From contig JAJWLX010000058.1 in NCBI GenBank assembly GCA_021636625.1, forward strand, positions 1-15,196: a DNA stretch of 15,196 nucleotides, read 5' to 3'. Position numbers and translations under genes: made by a program. Positions 1-6,722 of the stretch are shown here, one piece after another. The DNA comes from Prevotella sp. (GTDB lineage: Bacteria > Bacteroidota > Bacteroidia > Bacteroidales > Bacteroidaceae). The notes below the pieces were generated by a model. The model was not told the origin of the DNA. It ran no database searches and saw nothing but the letters and a program-made list of their open reading frames with translations. The first letter of the stretch is position 1. Each line of letters starts with the position of its first letter.

Positions 1-102
1 TTCTCTTGGAAGCCTCTGAAACAGCTTCAAATCTTAAGTTGCTCATACCTTATATAATTTAAAATTTCTGATTTTCAATGTTTTTATAATCTGTTGGAAC
101 GT

Positions 103-1335
103 TTATTTTCCCAGCCATTTGGCTATTCTCTCCATAGCCTCCTTGCAGTCTTCGTGCTCACCGAAGGCGGTAAGACGAATGTAGCCTTCGCCCGAAGGAC
201 CGAAGCCGACACCTGGGGTGCAGACTACGCTTGCGCCATAGAGCATTTCCTCGAAGAACTTCCAGCTTGGTGTATCATTAGGAGTCTTCACCCAGAGATA
301 TGGAGCATTCTCGCCACCATATACTCTCAGTCCGAGTTTCTGAAGTTCCGCTCTCATAAAGTGGGCGTTCTCCATATAGTAATTGATGGTTGCCTTTACC
401 TGTTCCTTACCCTCAGGGGTGTAGATGGCTTCGGCAGCACGCTGGCTGATATAGCTTGTACCATTAAACTTGGTGCACTGGCGGCGGTCCCAGATAGGAT
501 TCAATGCCACTTCCTCACCTGCCAATGTCTTTGCCTTCAACTCTTTAGGAACGATGGTGTAACCACAACGCACACCGGTGAATCCGGCAGTCTTCGAATA
601 ACTGTGGAATTCTATCGCTACCTTTCTGGCTCCACGAATCTCGTAGATAGAATGAGGGATTTCCGGGTCGGTGATGTATGCCTCGTAGGCAGCATCATAT
701 AGGATGATACTCTCGTTCTTGATAGCGTAGTTCACCCATTTTCTGAGTTCTTCCTTCGAGATCACCGTACCTGTTGGGTTATTTGGATAACAGAGATAAA
801 TCATATCCACACGGTGGTCTGGAATCTGAGGGATGAAGTCGTCGCTCTCATCACATGGCATGTAGGTTACGTTGCTCCACTTGCCGTTCTCAAAGACTCC
901 CGCTCTGCCAATCATCACGTTAGAGTCGATATATACTGGATAAATCGGGTCGGTGACGCCGATGTTGTTATCCCATCTCAAAATCTCCTGGATATTTCCT
1001 GTGTCGCTCTTGGCTCCGTCGTTTACGAACACCTCGTTGGCATCCAGATGAATGCCGCGAGGCAGGAAGTCGTTCTTGATGATAGCCTCACGGAGGAAGT
1101 CGTAGCCTCGCTCCGGACCGTAGCCTCGGAAGGAAGCCTGTACGGCCATCTCATCCACTGCCTTGTGCATCGCCTCGATGACGGCAGGGCAGAGGGGCTG
1201 GGTTACATCACCGATGCCCAGACTGATAACTCGTTGCTTCGGGTGGGCAATCTTGTAAGCGTTTACCTTCTTTGCGATGTCGGCAAACAAGTAATTGCTA
1301 GCCAACTTCAGGAAATGTTCATTAACTAATGCCAT
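103..1335 (-). CDS. dapL: LL-diaminopimelate aminotransferase DapL
   Basis: PLP-dependent fold-type I aminotransferase of 410 residues, the usual length for DapL. It makes LL-diaminopimelate directly from tetrahydrodipicolinate with glutamate as amino donor, bypassing the succinylase and acetylase branches; it is cytoplasmic. Visible motifs: the PLP-lysine segment SYSKTAGFTG (K248), YPNNPTGT at about 183-190, the DAAYEAY stretch with the Asp and Tyr that contact PLP (D214, Y217), and the N-terminal SLGIGDVTQPL segment typical of DapL. The start is well placed: AAGGAG lies 9 bp before the ATG on the minus strand (plus-strand CTCCTT at 1345-1350), a clear Shine-Dalgarno, which is less common in Bacteroidota. 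It lies 62 bp downstream of dapF on the same strand, so the two very probably form one operon for m-DAP (cell wall) and lysine. Identity is secure from motifs and context. Confidence 0.95.
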   Translation of the reverse strand: MALVNEHFLKLASNYLFADIAKKVNAYKIAHPKQRVISLGIGDVTQPLCPAVIEAMHKAVDEMAVQASFRGYGPERGYDFLREAIIKNDFLPRGIHLDANEVFVNDGAKSDTGNIQEILRWDNNIGVTDPIYPVYIDSNVMIGRAGVFENGKWSNVTYMPCDESDDFIPQIPDHRVDMIYLCYPNNPTGTVISKEELRKWVNYAIKNESIILYDAAYEAYITDPEIPHSIYEIRGARKVAIEFHSYSKTAGFTGVRCGYTIVPKELKAKTLAGEEVALNPIWDRRQCTKFNGTSYISQRAAEAIYTPEGKEQVKATINYYMENAHFMRAELQKLGLRVYGGENAPYLWVKTPNDTPSWKFFEEMLYGASVVCTPGVGFGPSGEGYIRLTAFGEHEDCKEAMERIAKWLGK

Positions 1336-1397
1336 ATTTTTGTTCTCCTTTATTGCGGTCTTTTTATCAACCTTTGTTATTTAAGTTTGCTCTTAAT

Positions 1398-2237
1398 TTA
1401 TAATTCAATTTCTCCTTCGAAGACGAAGGCGGCAGGTCCCGTCATATAGACATGGTCGTCTGCCTCGCAGTATTCTATTTCCAGCGTTCCGCCATCCATT
1501 ACGATACTGCTCTTTCTACCGGCACGCTTGGTCAGGGCTGCGGCTACAGCTGTGGCACAAGCTCCTGTACCACAAGCCATCGTGATACCGCTTCCCCTTT
1601 CCCAAACTCGTGTCCTTATAATGTCAGTGTCTGTAATTTGTGCGAACTCGATGTTGCATCGTTGAGGAAAGGCTTCGTCTCTTTCTAGAATCTTGCCATA
1701 GTGGGCGATGTCGATGGTGTCGATATCATCCACAAAGGTTACGAAATGCGGATTACCCATACAGACGTAGGTGCCTTCGAAGATTCTGCCATCGGCTTCG
1801 AGTACCGAAGGACCTCTGAATTGCTGTGGATTTTCCAGTCTCGGCTTCAGCATATCCACTGTCACCGAATCTACAACCTTCTTATTATCCTGAAGATGCA
1901 ATTTCAATATCTTGATGCCCGATAGCGTCTCCAGTCGGATGGTTTCCTTTCGGGTCAATCCTTTTTCATAAAGATACTTTCCGATGCATCGGCTTGCATT
2001 GCCGCACATCATCGCTTCTGAACCATCGGCATTGAAGATGCGCATCGAATAGTCGGCTCTTCTGCCATCCTGTGGCTTTCCGATGAGAACCAGTCCGTCG
2101 CTTCCGATGCCTGTATGATAAGCACTCCAAGCTATGGCTGCCTTTTCGGGGTCTGGGATGTTGTACAGCTGGGTATCTACATAGATGTAGTCATTGCCCG
2201 CCCCATGCATCTTGGTGAAATGAACTGTTTCTTTCAT
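1398..2237 (-). CDS. dapF: Diaminopimelate epimerase DapF
   Basis: Cofactor-independent epimerase converting LL-DAP to meso-DAP, the step after DapL; cytoplasmic. From the chosen start it has 279 residues, a normal DapF length, and opens with KMHGAGNDYIYVD, the conserved N-terminal motif. The two catalytic cysteines are visible: C78 in MMCGNASRC and C222 in ACGTGACAT; GNPH (161-164) and WERGSG (212-217) are further family motifs. The frame is open 15 codons further upstream to an ATG at 2282, but those residues (basic, MRDKRRVFK...) precede the conserved N-terminus and are not expected in DapF, and AAAGGA lies before the 2237 ATG; 2237 is therefore preferred. It is the first gene of the dapF-dapL operon and is preceded by a good Bacteroidota promoter and a leader of about 115 nt with two hairpins. 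Confidence 0.95.
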   Translation of the reverse strand: MKETVHFTKMHGAGNDYIYVDTQLYNIPDPEKAAIAWSAYHTGIGSDGLVLIGKPQDGRRADYSMRIFNADGSEAMMCGNASRCIGKYLYEKGLTRKETIRLETLSGIKILKLHLQDNKKVVDSVTVDMLKPRLENPQQFRGPSVLEADGRIFEGTYVCMGNPHFVTFVDDIDTIDIAHYGKILERDEAFPQRCNIEFAQITDTDIIRTRVWERGSGITMACGTGACATAVAAALTKRAGRKSSIVMDGGTLEIEYCEADDHVYMTGPAAFVFEGEIEL

Positions 2238-2287
2238 ATTGCGTTGTCCTTTAAGTTTGAATACTCTTCTTTTATCTCTCACGTCTT

Positions 2288-2340
2288 GCCTCTTGTGAGG
2301 CTTGACTTTTTGATAGTCTTTCGAATCTTTCGATGACTAT
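2288..2340 (-). promoter_or_regulatory. Two hairpins in the dapF 5' leader
   Basis: Two inverted repeats lie inside the predicted dapF leader. The first (2313-2340) pairs ATAGTC with GACTAT and TCGAA with TTCGA around a 3-nt loop, with a small asymmetric bulge. The second (2288-2301) pairs GCCTC with GAGGC around TTGT. In the minus-strand transcript the first begins about 12 nt after the predicted start. Neither is followed by a clear U-run, so they are not simple terminators. They may be an operator, an mRNA-stabilising leader or an attenuator. The element is too small for a lysine riboswitch. Confidence 0.45.
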
Positions 2341-2357
2341 TTGTTTGATTTCGGTTG

Positions 2358-2389
2358 CAAAGGTACGACTTTTTGTTGGAATAGACAAG
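2358..2389 (-). promoter_or_regulatory. Bacteroidota-type promoter for dapF-dapL
   Basis: On the minus strand the -7 element TACCTTTG (plus-strand 2358-2365) exactly fits TAnnTTTG and is followed by CAACCGAAA, a common start context in this phylum. CTTG (plus-strand 2386-2389) serves as the -33 element with a 20-bp spacer, the expected distance. The predicted transcript would start near 2352, leaving a leader of about 115 nt before dapF. This is the best-formed promoter in the window. Confidence 0.8.
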
Positions 2390-2430
2390 AAAAAACATAC
2401 AAGAAATGAAGATAAATTTTAGTCTTCTTT

Positions 2431-2469
2431 CAATTTGTAATGAAGGAAAGCAGGATTACTTACAAATTG
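2431..2469. promoter_or_regulatory. Inverted repeat upstream of the P-II gene, candidate operator
   Basis: CAATTTGTAA at 2431-2440 and its exact reverse complement TTACAAATTG at 2460-2469 are separated by 19 bp. The right arm is also the core of a local palindrome, CTTACAA-A-TTGTAAG, at 2459-2473. The pair lies about 100 bp upstream of the likely -7 element of the P-II/amtB transcript and about 70 bp upstream of the dapF promoter on the other strand, so it could serve either unit. There is no T-run, so a terminator is unlikely. The regulator is unknown. Confidence 0.4.
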
Positions 2470-2565
2470 TAAGGAGAATGCGATATGACTGGATAAATTT
2501 AAAATAATCGCGAAAAAGTAACAACGAAATGTTTTTGATTGCTTTAAAATACTGACAAAATGTAT

Positions 2566-2573
2566 TAATTTTG
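2566..2573 (+). promoter_or_regulatory. Likely -7 element for the P-II/amtB transcript
   Basis: TAATTTTG fits TAnnTTTG and is followed by CAGCCGAAAACG, the same start context as at the dapF promoter. A -33 TTTG at the normal 19-21 bp spacing is not clear; a TTG lies slightly further upstream (2539-2541). The predicted leader is about 110 nt. In the rest of the 454-bp intergenic stretch I see only the inverted repeat and leader hairpins listed separately. Confidence 0.6.
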
Positions 2574-2691
2574 CAGCCGAAAACGAACATAATGTAAAGG
2601 ATGACTTGATTTGAGTGACAATCAAAGATGGTCCGTTTTCAATAGAGACAATCAATAAAAGTAGTAACACATTATTAATTATTAAAGGATT

Positions 2692-3048
2692 ATGAAGAAG
2701 ATTGAGGCAATTATCCGCAAGTCAAGATTCGAGGATGTCAAGAAGGCACTTTTAGCAGCAGACATCGAGTGGTTCTCTTATTATAATGTAAGAGGAGAGG
2801 GAAAAATGCGCCAGGCTCGCATTTACCGTGGTGTGATGTACGATACCAGCAGCATCGAACGTGTGCTTCTGAATATTGTGGTTCGTGATAAGAATGTGGA
2901 GCCTACCATCGCCGCCATCCAGGGCGCTGCACAGACAGGTGAAGTCGGAGACGGCAGAATCTTCGTGATTCCTGTACTCGATACGGTAAGAATCAGAACC
3001 GGCGAGCGAGGCGACATCGCATTGTATAACGCTGAGAAAGAGGAATAA
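2692..3048 (+). CDS. glnK: P-II family nitrogen regulatory protein (GlnK/GlnB)
   Basis: Small trimeric signal protein of 118 residues that senses 2-oxoglutarate and ATP/ADP and, when paired with amtB, normally plugs the ammonium channel. The N-terminus MKKIEAIIRKSRFEDVKKAL matches the P-II opening strand and helix. The T-loop (about 33-55) keeps the YRG motif (Y45) and a tyrosine at the usual modification position (Y50), but is one residue shorter than in E. coli GlnB by my alignment. The C-terminal signature TGEVGDGRIFVIPV...RIRTGERG (82-107) is the P-II C-loop/nucleotide-binding segment. It lies 101 bp upstream of amtB on the same strand, which supports GlnK rather than GlnB. Whether Y50 is uridylylated cannot be told from the sequence. 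Confidence 0.93.
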   Translation: MKKIEAIIRKSRFEDVKKALLAADIEWFSYYNVRGEGKMRQARIYRGVMYDTSSIERVLLNIVVRDKNVEPTIAAIQGAAQTGEVGDGRIFVIPVLDTVRIRTGERGDIALYNAEKEE

Positions 3049-3053
3049 TTTAA

Positions 3054-3081
3054 AATGTTGAATGTTAAGTGTTGAATGTTG
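3054..3081. repeat. Heptamer tandem repeat in the P-II/amtB gap
   Basis: Four consecutive 7-bp units, AATGTTG, AATGTTA, AGTGTTG and AATGTTG, begin 5 bp after the P-II stop codon. The same motif occurs in two units (AATGTTG, AATGTCG) directly at the stop codon of the HTH-ImmA gene at 5754-5767. Such heptads are a slippage-prone simple repeat placed just after genes; a role is not evident. Confidence 0.6.
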
Positions 3082-3149
3082 AATTAGGCATTCTTACTTA
3101 TCTTTAATAAATATTATTTAGTATTCTAATTTAACTATAAGATATTTTT

Positions 3150-4418
3150 ATGAGCAGTTTATTATTGACGACACTTGATACGGGTAACACAGCGTGGATG
3201 ATCATGGCAACCATCTTGGTGCTTTTGATGTCAATCCCGGGTATAGCACTTTTTTATGGTGGTTTGGTGCGCCAGAAGAATATTCTCAGCATCCTGATGC
3301 AGACGGTATTCATCGTGGCAGTAGTCAGTCTGATATGGGTAGCCTTCGGTTATTCCTGGGCATTCTCTACAGAATATGCCGATTCGGGCAATCCTCTGGC
3401 TTGCGTCATTGGTGGTTTCGATAAATGTTTCCTCCACGGCATCGGCTTGGATGCTATCATGCCTACAGGCATTCCGGAACTCACCTTTGCAATGTTCCAG
3501 TGCATGTTCGCCCTCATTACTCCAGCCTTGATTCTCGGTGCCTTTGCCGAGCGTGTGAAGTTCAGCGGTTATGTACTTTTCACCATCCTTTGGGTTATCA
3601 TCGCTTATCTTCCAATGGCCCACTGGGTATGGGGTGGCGGTTTCCTGCAGGAGATGGGAGCCATCGACTTTGCGGGTGGTACCGTGGTACATATCAATGC
3701 CGGTGTAGCTGCTTTGGTCATGGCACTCTGTGTAGGCAAGCGTGATGATTACCGTGCGGGTCATCCTATCACACCTCACAACATCACCTTCGTGTTTATG
3801 GGTATGTCATTCCTCTGGCTGGGATGGTTCGGCTTCAATGCCGGTAGCGGTTTGGCTGCTGATGGTCTGGCTGCCAATGCCTTCCTCGTAACCCATATCG
3901 CAACAGCTGCAGCAGCCACCACCTGGATGCTCATCGACTGGATTGTCAACAAGAAGCCAACCACGGTGGGTGCTTGTACCGGTGCCGTAGCCGGTTTGGT
4001 TGCCATCACTCCTGCAGCAGGCAGTACGGATATTTTAGGTGCCTTCTGCATTGGTATCATTTCCACCATCGTCTGCTTCTTCATGGTAGCCGTAGTGAAG
4101 GAGAAGTTCAAGTATGATGATGCTCTCGATGCCTTTGGTGTGCATGGTATGGGCGGTATTCTGGGATCTGTCCTCACCGGTGTCTTCGCCACAAGATACG
4201 TAACAGGTGCTGAAGGCGTGCAGGGTGCTCTCTATGGCGACTGGCATCAGCTTTGGATTCAGGTGGTAGCCACCGTGGTAAGTGTCATCTACAGCATCGT
4301 AGTTACCTATATTATCTTCAAGGTAGTAGATAAGACTGTAGGTGTACGTGTTGACAAGCGAGTAGAGGAGGAAGGTCTCGACATCTACGAGCATGGTGAG
4401 AGTGCTTATAGCAACTAA
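3150..4418 (+). CDS. amtB: Ammonium transporter AmtB
   Basis: Inner-membrane channel protein of 422 residues that conducts ammonium/ammonia, of the Amt/Rh family. The sequence is a series of hydrophobic segments consistent with about 11 transmembrane helices. The conserved pore histidine pair is present: H181 in GGTVVHINAG and H332 in AFGVHGMGG. The conserved acid before the first His segment (D173 in AIDFAGG) and the FYGGLVRQKN motif near residue 35 are also family hallmarks. There is no long N-terminal signal peptide; the protein starts just before the first helix. It follows the P-II gene as the standard sensor/transporter pair and is closed by a strong terminator. Length and motifs are complete. 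Confidence 0.96.
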   Translation: MSSLLLTTLDTGNTAWMIMATILVLLMSIPGIALFYGGLVRQKNILSILMQTVFIVAVVSLIWVAFGYSWAFSTEYADSGNPLACVIGGFDKCFLHGIGLDAIMPTGIPELTFAMFQCMFALITPALILGAFAERVKFSGYVLFTILWVIIAYLPMAHWVWGGGFLQEMGAIDFAGGTVVHINAGVAALVMALCVGKRDDYRAGHPITPHNITFVFMGMSFLWLGWFGFNAGSGLAADGLAANAFLVTHIATAAAATTWMLIDWIVNKKPTTVGACTGAVAGLVAITPAAGSTDILGAFCIGIISTIVCFFMVAVVKEKFKYDDALDAFGVHGMGGILGSVLTGVFATRYVTGAEGVQGALYGDWHQLWIQVVATVVSVIYSIVVTYIIFKVVDKTVGVRVDKRVEEEGLDIYEHGESAYSN

Positions 4419-4451
4419 TTGTGAAATTCGATTATCAGATATGATTAGATT

Positions 4452-4489
4452 AATGGTGTTTCATTTTGAGGAATGGAACACCATTTTTT
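4452..4489 (+). terminator. Rho-independent terminator after amtB
   Basis: AATGGTGTT (4452-4460) pairs perfectly with AACACCATT (4477-4485) over 9 bp around a 16-nt loop, and six T residues run from 4484 to 4489. It starts 33 bp after the amtB stop and ends the P-II/amtB unit. It also insulates the accessory genes downstream. Confidence 0.85.
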
Positions 4490-4501
4490 ATGAGAAATCC
4501 T

Positions 4502-4564
4502 CAACTTGCATAATGAAAATGCCACAACTTGCACAATGAAAATGCCACAACTTGCACAATGAAA
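4502..4564. repeat. 23-bp tandem repeat, about 2.7 copies
   Basis: The unit begins CAACTTGCACAATG and ends AAAATGCCA. Copies lie at 4502-4524 (one T for C), 4525-4547 (canonical) and a partial copy at 4548-4564. It sits in the noncoding stretch between the amtB terminator and the HTH-ImmA gene. I see no ORF across it. Apart from this repeat and the promoter near 4738, the 4490-4770 stretch is AT-rich with no recognisable gene. Confidence 0.85.
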
Positions 4565-4737
4565 CGTTTAAGTTGTTGATATTCAATAATGTTATGCCCA
4601 CTATTTTCCCAAAGAATTCCTATATATAATAATGTATAATCCCCGTTTCTCCTTAAATCTTCTAGTTCTTCCTATATTCAAGTGCTTTTTTATGTTAAAT
4701 CTCTATGTTGTTTAGTGACAATATCGAATATTCTTTT

Positions 4738-4745
4738 TATATTTG
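4738..4745 (+). promoter_or_regulatory. Likely -7 element for the HTH-ImmA gene
   Basis: TATATTTG exactly fits TAnnTTTG. A start of transcription near 4752 leaves a leader of about 19 nt to the ATG at 4771, which supports that start over the ATG at 4705. A -33 element is only weakly visible (TTTAG near 4711-4715). Confidence 0.5.
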
Positions 4746-4770
4746 TCAACAAATTAAAGAGCTAACAAAT

Positions 4771-5754
4771 ATGACTAATGACTCATTTTCAATAAGATTG
4801 CGGGAAGCCCGCCAGATGATGGGGCTCAGTATGGATAAACTCGTAGAGCGGACCCATGGAGCCATCACCAAGCAGAGCATATCCCGTTATGAAAAAGGCA
4901 TTATGCGGCCTAAGCGTGATGCTCTGCAAGCCATAGCCAAAGCCCTCAATATTAGCGAGGCATATTTCAATGGTACCAATCTCAAGATCGATGTTCCGAT
5001 GCTCCGCACCACCTCCAATGGGAAGGTATCCGAAGACGAGTTGCAAGCCCTGGAAGCAAAACTCTCTTTTTGGGCAGAGCAGTATCTTGCCAAGGAGAAA
5101 GAAGCGGGTTTTCCTACTCAGTTCAAGAATCCGATAAAAGGTACCAAGGTATCAACGCTGGAAGATGCCATCCAGGCATCCAGTCTTCTTCGTGAAAAGT
5201 GGCATTGCGGTGATGGTCCCATCGCCAGCATCCTGAGACTCTTGGAAAGAAAAGGCATCATGATCCTAGCTGCAACTCTCCCAGAGTATGTCTTCGGAAT
5301 GAGTACCTGGGCAGATAAGAAGCATCCGCTGATGATTCTCGATATCAATCCGGAAAAGAGTAGTGTGGAGAAACTTCGTTTTACGGCAGCTCATGAGTTA
5401 GCCCATCTTCTTCTCCTCTTCCCGGAAGACAGTCCGTTGAAACTGGAGAAGCGCTGTGATCTCTTTGCCAGTTTCTTCCTTCTTCCCAAGTTGACGCTTA
5501 TCGAAGAGTTGGGTTCCAAGAAACGTGAGAAGATTGCGCTGGAAGAGATGATAGACATCAAGGAGCTATATGGCGCCTCTCTCGCCGCTTCCATCATTGC
5601 CGCCAGAGATTACGGCATCATCACCACCGAGTATAAACGTGTATGGTATGCCGAGCATATAGAGCCTAATCCCCGTGAAATAGGTAATGGCCACTATGCA
5701 TTTCCTGAGACATTGGGAAGGGAGAAGAGAGTCAATTCGATAGTAGATTCGTGA
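4771..5754 (+). CDS. XRE-family HTH regulator with ImmA/IrrE peptidase domain
   Basis: Cytoplasmic protein of 327 residues from the chosen start. Residues about 7-65 form an XRE helix-turn-helix (RLREARQMMGLSMDKLVERT ... ITKQSISRYEKGIMRPKRDAL), a DNA-binding domain. Residues about 155-290 are an ImmA/IrrE-type zinc peptidase: the metal motif HELAH is at 208-212, followed by a conserved region ending in LFASFFLLP (231-239) typical of this family. Fused XRE-ImmA proteins usually repress their own promoter and are relieved by cleavage or stress signals, often on mobile elements or in defence islands; that role is inferred. The frame is open to an ATG at 4705, but the -7 element at 4738-4745 would lie inside that longer gene, so 4771 is preferred. 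It lies 76 bp before the small ORF that leads into cas6, so it could regulate the cas genes, but nothing in the sequence proves this. Confidence 0.88.
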   Translation: MTNDSFSIRLREARQMMGLSMDKLVERTHGAITKQSISRYEKGIMRPKRDALQAIAKALNISEAYFNGTNLKIDVPMLRTTSNGKVSEDELQALEAKLSFWAEQYLAKEKEAGFPTQFKNPIKGTKVSTLEDAIQASSLLREKWHCGDGPIASILRLLERKGIMILAATLPEYVFGMSTWADKKHPLMILDINPEKSSVEKLRFTAAHELAHLLLLFPEDSPLKLEKRCDLFASFFLLPKLTLIEELGSKKREKIALEEMIDIKELYGASLAASIIAARDYGIITTEYKRVWYAEHIEPNPREIGNGHYAFPETLGREKRVNSIVDS

Positions 5755-5830
5755 ATGTTGAATGTCGGTGTAAATGTCAGCATTTGATGATATTTAAAAT
5801 AGGAAATACTAATTCTTAATAGTGTTAGAT

Positions 5831-6004
5831 ATGAAGCAGAATAATAATGAACAAATCGTCTTCGAGATGTTCGAAGAGGTTGCAACTGAAAGCATCGCTG
5901 AGGCTCGGAATGCATACACCTATGAAGAAATTGATGGGTGCTATTTGGAGGCGAAAGAGATTGCTGATAAGGCAAGGAACCATCTGAGAGAAATTTTATG
6001 GTAA
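5831..6004 (+). CDS. Small unrecognised ORF upstream of cas6
   Basis: I do not recognise this 57-residue product. It is acidic and probably helical (EMFEEVATESIAEARNAYTYEE, ending HLREILW), with no signal peptide, membrane segment or cysteine motif. The frame can also be opened from a GTG at 5822, but the ATG at 5831 is more likely. It is in the same direction as the HTH-ImmA gene and cas6, 76 bp after the former and 37 bp before the latter, so it may be the first gene of the cas transcript. It could be a companion of the HTH-ImmA protein, a small cas-associated protein, or a chance ORF. Confidence 0.5.
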   Translation: MKQNNNEQIVFEMFEEVATESIAEARNAYTYEEIDGCYLEAKEIADKARNHLREILW

Positions 6005-6041
6005 GCAAAAAATATATTTATAAAACGAACATTTTTTTAAT

Positions 6042-6704
6042 ATGAGAATTCTTTTAAAAACTTCACCGAATACTACACCAGTTCCTTTTGATTATCAACA
6101 GAAACTGGTTGGTACTATTCATAAATGGATTGGAAACAATTCTATTCATGATACGATTTCATTGTATTCTTTCTCTTGGTTAAATGGAGGAAGAAAAGTG
6201 GAGGATGCACTTCAGTTTTCACAGGGTGCAACGATGTTTATTAGCTTTTATGATGAAAGTATCATTAAGGCTATCATCAGAACAATTCTTGAAGATCCTG
6301 AGATGTTTTGTGGTATGTTTGTAACTGACATAACTATTGGTGCTGAACCTCAATTTTCAGAGCGGGATTTGTATTATTGTGCTAGTCCGATTTTTATAAA
6401 GAGAAAATTGGATGATGGAAGTATTAAACAGTATAATTTCAATCATGCTCAGGCAAACCAGTATCTTAAGGAAACTCTTTTGTCTAAGATGAAAGAGGCT
6501 GGATTGGAAGAGGATGAAACGTTGGATATCTGTTTTGATCTTTCTTACTCCAAAAAGAAGTTGAAGTTGGTTCGTTATCATGGTATTGGCAATAAGGCAA
6601 GTCTTTGCCCGGTTGTCATCAAAGGTAAGCCTGAGACGAAACAATTTATATGGAATGTTGGTGTAGGCAACTGTACGGGTATTGGATTTGGAGCAATTTA
6701 CTAA
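6042..6704 (+). CDS. cas6: CRISPR endoribonuclease Cas6
   Basis: RAMP-fold endoribonuclease of 220 residues that cuts the pre-crRNA within each repeat and usually leaves an 8-nt 5' handle; here that would be ATTGAAAT, the repeat 3' end. The evidence is the C-terminal glycine-rich loop GVGNCTGIGFGAIY (207-220), the FSWLNGG segment (44-50) seen in Cas6 proteins, and an N-terminal ferredoxin-like pattern. H27 in GTIHKWIG is a plausible catalytic residue. It opens the cas operon and is followed 18 bp later by cas5. From here on the DNA looks more AT-rich than the dap and amtB genes. Assignment to Cas6 is firm; the exact subfamily is not. Confidence 0.85.
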   Translation: MRILLKTSPNTTPVPFDYQQKLVGTIHKWIGNNSIHDTISLYSFSWLNGGRKVEDALQFSQGATMFISFYDESIIKAIIRTILEDPEMFCGMFVTDITIGAEPQFSERDLYYCASPIFIKRKLDDGSIKQYNFNHAQANQYLKETLLSKMKEAGLEEDETLDICFDLSYSKKKLKLVRYHGIGNKASLCPVVIKGKPETKQFIWNVGVGNCTGIGFGAIY

Positions 6705-6722
6705 TTATTAAAGGATTTGATT

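Noticed and set aside
1..102. Terminator for the dapF-dapL operon downstream of dapL
   Set aside because: Only a 5-bp GAAGC/GCTTC stem without a T-run in the minus-strand transcript; nothing convincing in this 102-bp stretch.
94..702. Long plus-strand ORF antisense to dapL (also 814-1329)
   Set aside because: It is the antisense shadow of a gene with complete DapL motifs, and the product resembles no protein family I know.
2238..2352. Lysine riboswitch in the dapF leader
   Set aside because: The leader is about 115 nt with two simple hairpins; the lysine riboswitch is larger and has a multi-helix junction that I cannot trace here.
4771..6004. Toxin-antitoxin pair made of the HTH-ImmA gene and the small ORF
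   Set aside because: The HTH-ImmA protein is not an antitoxin of a known pair by its motifs, and the small ORF has no toxin or antitoxin signature.
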